A stretch of DNA of 64,000 bases from Polyangiaceae bacterium. GTDB taxonomy: Bacteria; Myxococcota_A; Polyangia; Polyangiales; Polyangiaceae. The number at the start of each line of letters is the position of its first letter. The stretch's first letter is position 1. A program made the translations under genes and the position numbers. Shown piece by piece: positions 18,501-25,987 of the stretch. Location of the stretch: contig JANXOF010000037.1 in NCBI GenBank assembly GCA_025353725.1, positions 1 through 64,000 on the forward strand. The letters run 5' to 3'. The notes under the pieces are model-generated. The model was not told the DNA's origin. It worked only from the letters and a program-made list of their open reading frames with translations, and ran no database searches.

Positions 18501-19074
18501 GATGGGAGCTTTCGAGCGCCTGAAAAGGTCCGAAGACCAAGAGCTCTTGCTCGTCGCTCTGCCACGCCTTGCGAACCTCCAGCTCGCCTCGGGCGATCTT
18601 GTCGCGGCACGTGGAACGGTGGACGACGCGCATAAGACAATGGCGACTCTTGACCCGACAAATCCACGACTTGCGACATTGACCCGACTCGATGCTGAGC
18701 TCGACTTGGCGTCGGGCGTTCTCGACCGCGCGCGCGCTCTCGCCACGCGCGCGGCCCTCAGCGTCGAAACGGCTAAACTTCCGGGCGAAAGCGCACGAAG
18801 TCACGCGCTTCTTGCGCGCGTCCTTGCCATGTCCGGAGACATGCCCGGCGCGCGAGCCGAGCTCGACCAGGCGGCCGCTGCAGCGGCGCGGAGTTCTGAC
18901 CCGAGGAGCAAGCTTTCGGTAGGCATCGCTCGGGCGTTGTGTGCCAAAGACCGAACTGAGCTTACGCGCCTACAGCGCAGTGCGCGCACGCTTGGTTTTT
19001 CGTTCTTGGCGGTTGAATCCGATGGGCAGTTTCGACGTATGCTCGGTGCTCGCGCAAACGCGAAACTTCACTAA
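15580..19074 (+). CDS. Membrane Ser/Thr kinase with N-terminal anti-sigma-like zinc motif and TPR sensor domain
   Basis: The 1164-residue protein has an N-terminal His-x3-Cys-x2-Cys motif (RHLVDCQDCRGLLAAL, residues about 38-53) like the zinc-binding anti-sigma domain. A complete Hanks-type kinase follows (about 85-345): glycine loop ARGGMGEVYDAED, VALKTV, catalytic HRDLKSSNVLL, TDFGLAK, then SPPYVSPEQ. A Pro-rich linker and one transmembrane helix (about 380-402) lead to a periplasmic TolB-N/FlgO-like domain (about 415-540, DWIVTGSF) and about ten TPR-like repeats to residue 1080. ATG 15580 is preferred over TTG 15532. Position after the sigma gene suggests they act together. Confidence 0.88.
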   Translation: MTSRAQAERNDPCPDDDAMLALVAGTLEKSVDRRIQRHLVDCQDCRGLLAALARSGERPVYTSELTATKVGNPRRQDILFERGELVANRYVIQRFVARGGMGEVYDAEDVELSERVALKTVRRELLADPDAIARLKREVSVMRKVAHPSVCRIAEFGEHVAEDGRVPFFTMEFIEGETLGQRVRRTGALAFDEALAMATQIARAIDAVHRAGIIHRDLKSSNVLLAAGGRVVVTDFGLAKVALSSSTLTQGDFLGSPPYVSPEQVEGKEAGAASDIYSFGVVLYEMITGALPFSAATPLLTIMKRLSHPPEPLEVHRPDVPAIWSQVVLTCLNRAPEARYANAMEAIDMLRGVSDVRSSRVGTRPPPPPAARLSPRRPRWMAVALAAGALGIAFVLGAFFMRRRPAPSSQADAARASVAIVELRNLAKRTDVAWLSTAFSEILSSELGSSELRVVTGERVARAQRDLALPDRDFDSADAVKLRENLSADWIVTGSFTVVGDERDGRVRVDLRLHDARNGTVAQRFNDEGPRSSLLELAHRLGGSLRASVGVFERSANHSVVTKTPPQTAEGLRLYAEGIQFARGYEYKLATERFTQLTGLEPRYALGHAELAATWSELGEQRKAASEATLAYQLSGALPEDERSRIEALGSEVSSDYASAVETYRRLWEKHHDDIGYGASLARVQIRLGRPQDASQTVAEMQRVGGDADTLVTDQLGAHVARASRDSTQLTRAARRLRERANARGARRLVAEADRFEGMAAAELGRCSEALEFYTRAHRGYLEVGDAPSAANVVDDIANVWRTQGRLEESLKLFHEVAAAKRAMGQVRGLGVELNNIGTAETLLGHYDEAVRAFEESLACSETVNVPSGIEIARSNLAEIYVALERFEEAQGAYERVLEKATLLGDRRLEVRGLLGLGVVANRLGNFAEATRLTSRAQRTAEAFHVGTLDLTAIVFRSEIDFETGDLEGARTRLMGAFERLKRSEDQELLLVALPRLANLQLASGDLVAARGTVDDAHKTMATLDPTNPRLATLTRLDAELDLASGVLDRARALATRAALSVETAKLPGESARSHALLARVLAMSGDMPGARAELDQAAAAAARSSDPRSKLSVGIARALCAKDRTELTRLQRSARTLGFSFLAVESDGQFRRMLGARANAKLH

Positions 19075-19088
19075 GCACGGCGCAAAAA

Positions 19089-20080
19089 ATGAAAACGCCT
19101 AAGAGTTCGGAGCGGTCCTCGTCCCGGTCTTTCGTAGCTCTTGCCATGGTCGCGACTTTCGCGCACTCGGCATGCCGCGCGGACTCCGCGGCTTCGCGAA
19201 CGATCGAAGGCGGCTCGGTTTCGGGGGCTGGCTTGGATGCGGGCCGCGCGGGTGACCTCGGCGGCGACACCGGCGCGAGCGACGCGGGGGCGCGAACCCT
19301 CGATTCTTGCTCGACGACCGTAGCTGCTGCGTTTCTGAGTTCTACCGTACGTACTTTAAATGCGTCACCGTGGCAAAAGACGGCGAGGATACCGTTCTGT
19401 CTACCGACGCCTTGCCGCCTCACTTGACCTACTACTACGGAATTGGACATCCGAATTTCGAGCCTTTCGATGCGGCTCGTGGGTTAGAATACCAACCAAA
19501 CAAAAACATGATATCGAGTCATCGATTCGAGATAAAGGTGCCGGCATCGCCTGTTGCTAAAGGTCTAATTGTTAACGTGGCTTTGGTCGATGGTGTCGTG
19601 GCGTCGAGCAAAGAGGAATACGGACTCGGTCCAGTGGGGGTCGCGCTAGACTCCGTCGCAATCTTTAACCCGCTCGCAAGACCGGGAGACGACATCGACA
19701 AGGAGAAGTTTACGTTCGACAGCTATAGCGCGCACCCAACTCCGGATGGCACTTACCACTACCATCAGTCGTCGCGCGGCCCGCTCGAAGTACTGCTCGC
19801 TCGTGGGCTAACCACGTCGGCTGTCCCGGGCGCTACTTTGGTCGAGCTTTTCGGGATCATGTGTGACGGGACCTTGGTGTTGGGTTGTACGGAGCTTGAT
19901 GGGACCGCAGCCCCGGAAACCTTGGCTCTCGACGCTCAAGGAGGACACCTCTCGGATGTGAAAGACGAACGTGGCACCGTTCACTTTGCCAACCGGTACC
20001 ACACGCACGTGTGCCCGAGTCGTCCGGGTGGACAGCGCTATACACCCGAAATTCAGTACTACAATGCCTGTGGCCGGTGA
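19089..20080 (+). pseudogene. Lipoprotein with YHYH domain, frame broken at a G-run
   Basis: The first frame (from ATG 19089) gives a lipoprotein signal (SFVALAMVATFAHSAC) and a Gly/Asp/Ala-rich linker. The second frame (readable from 19307 to 20080) gives a YHYH-type domain with DGTYHYHQSSRGPLEVLL, LFGIMCDGTLV and FANRYHTHVCPS. Neither part is complete alone. Adding one G to the five-G run at 19286-19290 fuses them into one protein of about 330 residues. The break is either a real mutation or a homopolymer base-calling error. It starts 14 bases after the kinase gene and is probably in the same transcript. Confidence 0.75.
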
Positions 20081-20097
20081 CGGAGTGGTTTCCTTAT

Positions 20098-20682
20098 TTA
20101 GTAATAAGATATTCGGTAGCCGAACGATTTTGGAATAAATGCTGTGAACGGTTCTGATTCATCGGGTTCGCCCCAGTTCCACGTGGTTGATTGAACGCCG
20201 GAAATGTATTCGCCAATGGCGTAGCAGTAGATCGTCGCTGTTTTTCCTGGTGGCACGGGACCCACACTTACAGCGTTGTTGAAGCTGACGCCGGTGGTCG
20301 TATTGACGCTGTAGCTGGTGGTTACCCAGTCCTTCACGATGGTTAGGTTCACGCCGCCCGTCACGCTCACACTTGCTGTAAAGGCGAGGTTGGCGCTCAG
20401 AGTGGTCGGGTAGGGGGATGTGTTTCGAACTTCACCGCATGACTGCTCTGGCCCGCCCCGCCTGCGCGGCGTCCTGCTGGTCACTTCTTGCGTGAAAAAC
20501 GGGGAGTTGAAGGCTTGCGATGACGCTTGCATGGGCTCCGTGGCCTCTGCTTGGTCCGTGGGAGCCGAGCAGGCGACCAGAGGGGCAGCCGCGCAAACTA
20601 GAGCCGCTCCGAGCACTCGCGTGCGTGTTGCACGCGAGGCTGCGTGCGCGGCTCTCACTCGAGCGATGGCTAAATATGTCAT
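20098..20682 (-). CDS. Secreted or lipid-anchored protein of unknown function
   Basis: From ATG 20682 the 194-residue product has a basic N-region and a hydrophobic stretch ending APLVACSAPT, a likely lipobox (VAC). The mature part (about 150 residues) is rich in Ser, Thr, Val and aromatic residues, with amphipathic strands such as LAFTASVSVTGGVNLTIV and TTSYSVNTTTGVSFNNAV, and ends in a Gly-Tyr-rich SFGYRISYY. The pattern suggests an all-beta fold; some pore-forming toxins look like this, but I have no motif that proves it. The 230 bases upstream to 20912 contain no gene I can support. Confidence 0.6.
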   Translation of the reverse strand: MTYLAIARVRAAHAASRATRTRVLGAALVCAAAPLVACSAPTDQAEATEPMQASSQAFNSPFFTQEVTSRTPRRRGGPEQSCGEVRNTSPYPTTLSANLAFTASVSVTGGVNLTIVKDWVTTSYSVNTTTGVSFNNAVSVGPVPPGKTATIYCYAIGEYISGVQSTTWNWGEPDESEPFTAFIPKSFGYRISYY

Positions 20683-20912
20683 GATCGGCCTCTTCGCCAC
20701 GCCTCGCGTTCGGCGCCAACCACAGCGCCAGAAACCGGACGTCGCGTTCCCCACTCGCGCAAGGCGCGTGCCGCTGCACGACGACGCGACGTGCGTGCAT
20801 CGGACGCGAAAATGACATCAAATCCCGAGTAGGCGAGAGTGGCTCTCGCGCGAGCCGTGCATGCTGCGCGATCCGCCGGCTGCCCTCCATGCGCGGCCAA
20901 CGCGGCCCAGCC

Positions 20913-22118
20913 CTACCTTCTGCGGACGTCGCCTTTTGAGAGGTGCGTCACGGCTTCGCTCAAGCCGTCGAGCGTGAGCTGAAACATCGAGAATACAGTT
21001 GAAATCGCTTCGGCGGTCCCGGTACGCCAGTACGGCGGCGGGTCCGGATTCAGCCACACGGCTCGTCGGAAGTGATCGGCAAGTCGGCTCAGCCAGGTCA
21101 TCCCCGTGGTCGGTGGGCCGTGGCGCCCAGTCGCGTAGTACTCGTAGTCACCGGCGCCCAGCAGTTCGGACGGGTGCATCGCGGCGTCGCCCACAATGAC
21201 GAGCTTCCATTCGGCCCCCAAGTCGTGAAGTACGTCCGCAAGCAGCTTGGGCTCGCTGAAGCGCTCTGTCCTGTAGACTCTGCCGTACACGCAGTTGTGA
21301 AAGTAGAATGTTTGGAGTTGGCGGATATTGGACGCTCGCTTCGCGCCTGAAAAGAGACGCGAAATGACGTCTGCATGGGGATCCATTGAACCTCCGATAT
21401 CCATCAGCAACAGGACGCGAACGTTCGACTTTCGCGGGGCTCGCGTGACCAGTTCGAGCTCTCCGCCGAGGCTTGCCGTCGCACGGATGGTCTCCTCGAT
21501 ATCGAGTTCGTCTCGCTGACCTTCGCGCTTCCACTGGCGTAGCTTCCTGAGTGCAACTTCGATTTGTCGCACGTCGAGGACGAGATCCGATCGGTAGGGC
21601 TTATAGCTTCGCGCATCGGCAATTCCCATCGCACTTCGCCCGCCGCCGAGCGCGCCGACACGCAGCCCCGCAGGATGCGCACCGCGCTGGCCGAAGGGGC
21701 TCGTGCCACCCGTTCCAACCCATTTGTGGCCACCGTCGTGGCGCTCTTTCTGCTCGCGCATCCGTTCCTCGAACAGCGTTTTGAGCGAGGCCATATCGAG
21801 CGCGTCGAGTGCCTCGAGCGCTTCTGCGTCGAGCTCTTTGCGCGGATTGGGATGGCTGAGCCATTCTTCTAACTCTGTCACAAGCTGCAAGCTTCCTTTC
21901 GTCACACCTTTAAAGTGGACGACAAACGCTTCATCGAACGCGTCGAGATCGCTCTCGCGGTGCACACATAGCGCGCGCGCTATGTGGTAGAAACCGTCGA
22001 GCGAACTGTCATGCAGCCCCAGGCTTAGCGCGCGAGCAAGGGCGAGTGCCTCCTGCGCGCCTACCCTTACGTTGCGCGCGCGAAGCTCGTAGAGGAAAGG
22101 CACGAACGACGCGCTCAT
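20913..22118 (-). CDS. VWA-domain (CoxE-like) protein
   Basis: The 401-residue protein has an N-terminal CoxE-type helical part (FLYELRARNVRVGAQEALALARAL) and a C-terminal von Willebrand A domain from about residue 230: MIDAS in LLLMDIGGSMDPH, with FYFHNCVYGRVY, KLVIVGDAAMHPSELL and VWLNPDPPPYWRTG. Proteins of this family usually work with MoxR-type AAA+ ATPases in metal or cofactor insertion; no MoxR gene is present here. Its start overlaps the stop of the upstream transglutaminase gene by four bases (ATGA), so the two are coupled. Confidence 0.85.
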   Translation of the reverse strand: MSASFVPFLYELRARNVRVGAQEALALARALSLGLHDSSLDGFYHIARALCVHRESDLDAFDEAFVVHFKGVTKGSLQLVTELEEWLSHPNPRKELDAEALEALDALDMASLKTLFEERMREQKERHDGGHKWVGTGGTSPFGQRGAHPAGLRVGALGGGRSAMGIADARSYKPYRSDLVLDVRQIEVALRKLRQWKREGQRDELDIEETIRATASLGGELELVTRAPRKSNVRVLLLMDIGGSMDPHADVISRLFSGAKRASNIRQLQTFYFHNCVYGRVYRTERFSEPKLLADVLHDLGAEWKLVIVGDAAMHPSELLGAGDYEYYATGRHGPPTTGMTWLSRLADHFRRAVWLNPDPPPYWRTGTAEAISTVFSMFQLTLDGLSEAVTHLSKGDVRRR

Positions 22119-23701
22119 GGTGAATCACCGCAACTGCGGCTACCATTACCGAGTACACGCGCCTCCGCCTCGTAATCACCCAGTGCCGTCGTACGTGGAA
22201 TGACGATGGAAGCCTCATAGGAGCCTGCGGCGTCCGTGGCGACTTGTCCGAGCATGACATCTGGATGCAGAGGGCTGCGGAGGAGAATCTGCACCGCGAC
22301 GTCCGCACATGGTTCACCGACGCGGGTGACGCGACCGCGCACGTTGAGGGCCGTTCGTCGATGAGCGCTCGATTGCCCGATCGATAGCGTCACGGCTTTG
22401 GTCCCGAGCTCGCCGTCGGAAGCCCCCGGGACGCGAGAGTTGGCCTTCGCAGGCTGGCTTATGGGCACAGGCGCGGGATCTGCGTTCGCGCGCTCCTGCC
22501 GGGCGCTGCCCGAACGACCCGTCCCGCGGTTGCCGCTAGCAGGCCACGCGAACGGATCCGGCGCAGGCTCGTAGGGTACGTTCGAGGAGAGGGGGTCGTG
22601 GAGGGTTTGGCCCGCCCCGCCGAGATCGATACGCCGCCACAGATGGCCATCATGAACTTCGACCCAGGCGTGCGCCTCGTTGAGCACCATGCGTGTCGGG
22701 AGCCCCAGCGCAAGTGCCGTGACCATAAAGGCGAACGCGCGATGACGGCATACGCCTTTTTGGGAGAGCGCAAGATCGAGGTAGATGTCTTGCGACGACG
22801 CAAGCGGCTCTGCCGACTCCACAAAGGCGCGAAAGTAGCCAACCAGCTTGTCGAGATTTTCACGCGGGCTGAGTCTACGCGTGAGACCCACTTTCGCCAT
22901 CACGTCTGCGGCGGCGCGCCGTACCGGAGGCGGTAGTGAAGGGACCGGGGGGAGTGCCGACCATGACGGGCGGCCGAAGTCGCCACCCGACGCCGCTCGT
23001 GGGAGACTCAGCTCCATGACCACGCGCGCGCGGACCGATGATTCGCCCTCGATAAACCAGTTGTCCGCGCCGTCCTTCCAAAGCTGAAACGGCACGTCTT
23101 GCGTGCCTACGCCGACTCGCGCACGAAGCACACGGGCCCCCGGCCCGACACTCGGAATTCGTACGTTTCGTCCGGCTTCGAGGTCCACGACGAGATCGGC
23201 ATAAAACAAGTCGTCGAGGTCTTCAGGCACCTTCGAGGTCGCGAGGGAAAGAGGGGAGAGCTGGGCACCGCGCACCGATAAACTGTAGGATGCATCCACA
23301 GAGTCGAAGGCGGTGAGCCGCTTGAACGGTGACGTCGAAGGAGTGAATGGGTCGTCATACGGCATAACGTCCGGACGCCGCGTATCGCGATCGGGACGAA
23401 ACGAGGGGCCGCGGTCGCCGTCGCGGGGACCATCGCCTGAACGCGTGTAAGGTGCATCTGCCGTTCCGACCGCCTTTGCCGGATCAGGTGCCTGTAGCAG
23501 ACCTTGCCTCGTTACGATGGCCGCGGGAAGGTCGCCGTCGAGCGAGACGCCGAGCTCCATGTCCTCGCGAGGATCGGCGGGTATGGGCTCGTGAAGCACG
23601 AAGGGGTCGCCGGGCCCCTGTGCGTTCGCCGTCGGCGTTACCGCGAGCCCGCAAACCACCACCTGTAGCCACACCGAAAAACGACGCCCTACGCAAGTCA
23701 T
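22115..23701 (-). CDS. Secreted transglutaminase-like protein
   Basis: From ATG 23701 the 528-residue protein has a cleavable signal ending TPTANAQ. A transglutaminase core lies at about residues 265-385: the catalytic triad is Cys in SQKGVCRHRAF, His in LNEAHAWVEV and Asp in WRRIDLGG. The region before it is beta-rich and the C-terminal 120 residues, after a Pro/Ala linker, look like an Ig- or transthyretin-like domain (LNVRGRVTRVGEPCADVAVQI). Bacterial proteins of this kind are often peptidases or crosslinkers of the envelope. Operonic with the CoxE-like gene. Confidence 0.85.
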   Translation of the reverse strand: MTCVGRRFSVWLQVVVCGLAVTPTANAQGPGDPFVLHEPIPADPREDMELGVSLDGDLPAAIVTRQGLLQAPDPAKAVGTADAPYTRSGDGPRDGDRGPSFRPDRDTRRPDVMPYDDPFTPSTSPFKRLTAFDSVDASYSLSVRGAQLSPLSLATSKVPEDLDDLFYADLVVDLEAGRNVRIPSVGPGARVLRARVGVGTQDVPFQLWKDGADNWFIEGESSVRARVVMELSLPRAASGGDFGRPSWSALPPVPSLPPPVRRAAADVMAKVGLTRRLSPRENLDKLVGYFRAFVESAEPLASSQDIYLDLALSQKGVCRHRAFAFMVTALALGLPTRMVLNEAHAWVEVHDGHLWRRIDLGGAGQTLHDPLSSNVPYEPAPDPFAWPASGNRGTGRSGSARQERANADPAPVPISQPAKANSRVPGASDGELGTKAVTLSIGQSSAHRRTALNVRGRVTRVGEPCADVAVQILLRSPLHPDVMLGQVATDAAGSYEASIVIPRTTALGDYEAEARVLGNGSRSCGDSP

Positions 23702-23745
23702 AACCTTGGCCTGGTGCACAGAGGAGAGATACCGCGTTACGAAGA

Positions 23746-24108
23746 CTACTTCAGCGCATTACGCGCCTGCCCCGTCCTCCAGCCGCCACTTTCGTAGAAG
23801 TATCGTCCGTCGCGTGACGAGTAGACTGGACGGCTCCAAAGTGTGCCGGGCGGAGCGGCGTCCCAGTGTCCCGGGATCCAAGCGTATTGGATGCCAGTCC
23901 AGTGCCAATAGCCTGCGACCCAGACGGACGGCGTGCCTGGAACGCCAGGGGGGGACGGGCGCGCCTCGTGGACCGCGGCGGGCGGCGGGCCGCTCACGAT
24001 GACACCTCGCGCCGGTGACTCGGGCTCGTTGACAACGCACCCGACGAAAACAAGCGAACTTAGAACGGAGGTTGAAACTGACAAAACCCCTCGCAGGCGA
24101 ATATCCAT
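23746..24108 (-). CDS. YXWGXW-repeat lipoprotein
   Basis: The 120-residue product has a lipoprotein signal (SSLVFVGC) and a Pro-rich spacer, followed by the WVAGYWHWTGIQYAWIPGHW stretch typical of YXWGXW proteins: two Trp/Gly/Tyr repeats that probably form a small beta unit at the cell surface. Function unknown for the family. It lies 44 bases upstream of the transglutaminase gene on the same strand and may be its first operon gene. Confidence 0.8.
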   Translation of the reverse strand: MDIRLRGVLSVSTSVLSSLVFVGCVVNEPESPARGVIVSGPPPAAVHEARPSPPGVPGTPSVWVAGYWHWTGIQYAWIPGHWDAAPPGTLWSRPVYSSRDGRYFYESGGWRTGQARNALK

Positions 24109-24280
24109 GGCTCCCCGCTTCCGCTTCGTGAAGGTCGCTATCTGAACCTTACCTCATGAGTTTACGCCTCCGCCCCTCGTGTGCCCGCCGATCCGAGCCA
24201 TCCCGTGACGATTGGGTCCCTGTTGTGCGATGTCCAGCGCGCGAACCTCCAACGCGTGTGGACTGCTGTATGATGACGTC

Positions 24281-25453
24281 ATGTCTGCCGGTCCGTCGTC
24301 TCTAACCTCTCTTCTCGATGCGACTCTCTCGGAGCTCGATGCCGAGCTCGAGCTTAGGCTTTCGCGTAGCGGCTTCGACCGCGTGAGCTTCCTCGAACGC
24401 GCGGCTACTCTCCATGCGGGCGACGCGGCGACGCGGCGGCGCGACCGCAATTGTGTCCGCGGGCTGGTCGAGGCTCCACGCCCCGGCGATGTCGCGCGCT
24501 TGCCCGAGACGGGGACTCCCGACGCTGTCCGCCTCGACACGCTCGGTCGCGAAGCGATGCAGCGCGGAGAGCTCGCTTTCTGCAGCATGGCGGGAGGAAT
24601 GGCGACGCGGATGGGCGGGATCGTCAAAGCGCTCGCGGAGGTGGTCCATGGGCACACGTTTCTTTCGATGCGCTTGGCAGAAAATCGAGCCGCGACCGCC
24701 GAGGCCCGTCGCCCGGTCCCCTTGTGGCTCATGACGAGCGAGGCCACGCACGACGGCATCGCGTCCGAGCTCGCGAGGGCTTCCGCGCCCTCTCATGTGG
24801 CGGTGTTTCGACAAGACCTTTCGCTTCGCTTGAACCCTGATGGTTCGCTCTTTCGCGGGGACGACGGACGGCCGAGCGAGCACGCGACCGGGCACGGCGA
24901 TTTGGTCGACGCCCTACGGCGCTCCGGGCTCCTCGCGCCCTTCGTGGCGTCGGGTGGAAAGTATGTGTGGATTACAAATATCGACAACCTCGGCGCCTCG
25001 ATGGACCCCGTAGTTCTCGGGCACTTCATCGAAGCGACCTCGCGCGGAATCGACGTTCAGTGCGAAGTATGTCGCAAAGAAGGAGATAAAGGCGGCATAC
25101 CCGTGTATGCCGAGGGTAAGTTGCAAGTGCTCGAAGAATTTCGCCTCCCGGCACACTTCGACCCAACGTCTGTTTCGGTTTTCAATACAAACACCTTTCT
25201 CGTTCGAGCCCAGCCGCTGCTCGAGCAACAACTCGCTTGGACGTATTTCGAGGTCGAGAAGCGCGTCGCGGGTTGCCCTGTCATTCAGTTCGAGCGCCTT
25301 CTTCAAGAGCTGACGTCGCAGATGCCGTCGACCTACCTTGAAGTTCCACGCGACGGCGCCGCTTCGCGGTTTCTTCCGGTGAAGGATTTCGACGAACTTG
25401 CCTTGCGCCTCCCGACGGTCGAGTTGGTCGCGCGCGCTCGCGGCATGATGTAG
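24281..25453 (+). CDS. UDPGP-family nucleotidyltransferase (UDP-sugar pyrophosphorylase)
   Basis: The 390-residue protein belongs to the UTP-glucose-1-phosphate / UDP-N-acetylglucosamine pyrophosphorylase family. The nucleotide loop is MAGGMATRMGG, followed by LWLMTSEATH, FRQDLSLRLNPDG, GHGDLVDALRRSG and ITNIDNLGASMDP with the metal-binding Asp, then NTNTFLVR. It would make UDP-glucose or UDP-GlcNAc from the sugar phosphate. The loop differs from the commoner GGLGTRLG but keeps the key Gly and Arg. ATG 24281 chosen; ATG at 24212 is far upstream without homology. An 18-base gap separates it from the next gene. Confidence 0.88.
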   Translation: MSAGPSSLTSLLDATLSELDAELELRLSRSGFDRVSFLERAATLHAGDAATRRRDRNCVRGLVEAPRPGDVARLPETGTPDAVRLDTLGREAMQRGELAFCSMAGGMATRMGGIVKALAEVVHGHTFLSMRLAENRAATAEARRPVPLWLMTSEATHDGIASELARASAPSHVAVFRQDLSLRLNPDGSLFRGDDGRPSEHATGHGDLVDALRRSGLLAPFVASGGKYVWITNIDNLGASMDPVVLGHFIEATSRGIDVQCEVCRKEGDKGGIPVYAEGKLQVLEEFRLPAHFDPTSVSVFNTNTFLVRAQPLLEQQLAWTYFEVEKRVAGCPVIQFERLLQELTSQMPSTYLEVPRDGAASRFLPVKDFDELALRLPTVELVARARGMM

Positions 25454-25471
25454 CGTGGCGAAAGGCACAAC

Positions 25472-25987
25472 GTGAAGTTCGAGGTCATTCACGAGTTTGA
25501 TATCCCGGTGGACGCGCTGGAACTCGCGGTTCTTTCGCCGAACTTGTTCAATGCCCTGGCTCCGCGACTGTCGAGCGAAACGCGCATCGAGAGTGTCGAA
25601 CAGCGCGAACACGTCCTGCTGAACGGGAAGCTCGTTAAGTGTTGGAGTTACCGCGCCAATATTCGGATACCGGCGTTTGCGGCGAAGTACGTTACGCCTG
25701 ACATGTGCGCTTGGGAGGAGTATTCGAGTTACGATCTCGAAACTCACACGGCGGCATGGCGAATTAAGCCCAGCGTCAAACCCGAGTGGGCGGAGCTCTT
25801 CGAGTCCACGGGAACGTACGTCCTCGAAGCGCGGGCCGGCGGGCGTGCGCTGCGACGGGTGGAAGGGACGCTCGAGTTACGCGTGCCCCTGGTGCGTGCT
25901 GTCGCGGAACGACTGATTCTCGGCGAAGTGCGTAAAACCTTCGATGCGGAAGCCGAGACGCTCCGCGAACTCGCCACGCTCGTATGA
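25472..25987 (+). CDS. DUF2505 / SRPBCC-like protein
   Basis: The 171-residue cytoplasmic protein begins at a GTG (FEVIHEFDIPVDALELAVLSP) and has the alternating strand pattern and C-terminal helix (VRAVAERLILGEVRKTFDAEAE) of the SRPBCC fold, closest in feel to DUF2505. Such proteins bind hydrophobic ligands, but no ligand can be named. Its stop overlaps the start of the SppA-type gene by four bases (ATGA). Confidence 0.7.
   Translation: MKFEVIHEFDIPVDALELAVLSPNLFNALAPRLSSETRIESVEQREHVLLNGKLVKCWSYRANIRIPAFAAKYVTPDMCAWEEYSSYDLETHTAAWRIKPSVKPEWAELFESTGTYVLEARAGGRALRRVEGTLELRVPLVRAVAERLILGEVRKTFDAEAETLRELATLV

Noticed and set aside
20093-20108. A six-base AT-rich hairpin at the stop between convergent genes
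   Set aside because: The stem is short, all but one pair A-T, and overlaps the coding end, so it is not a convincing terminator.
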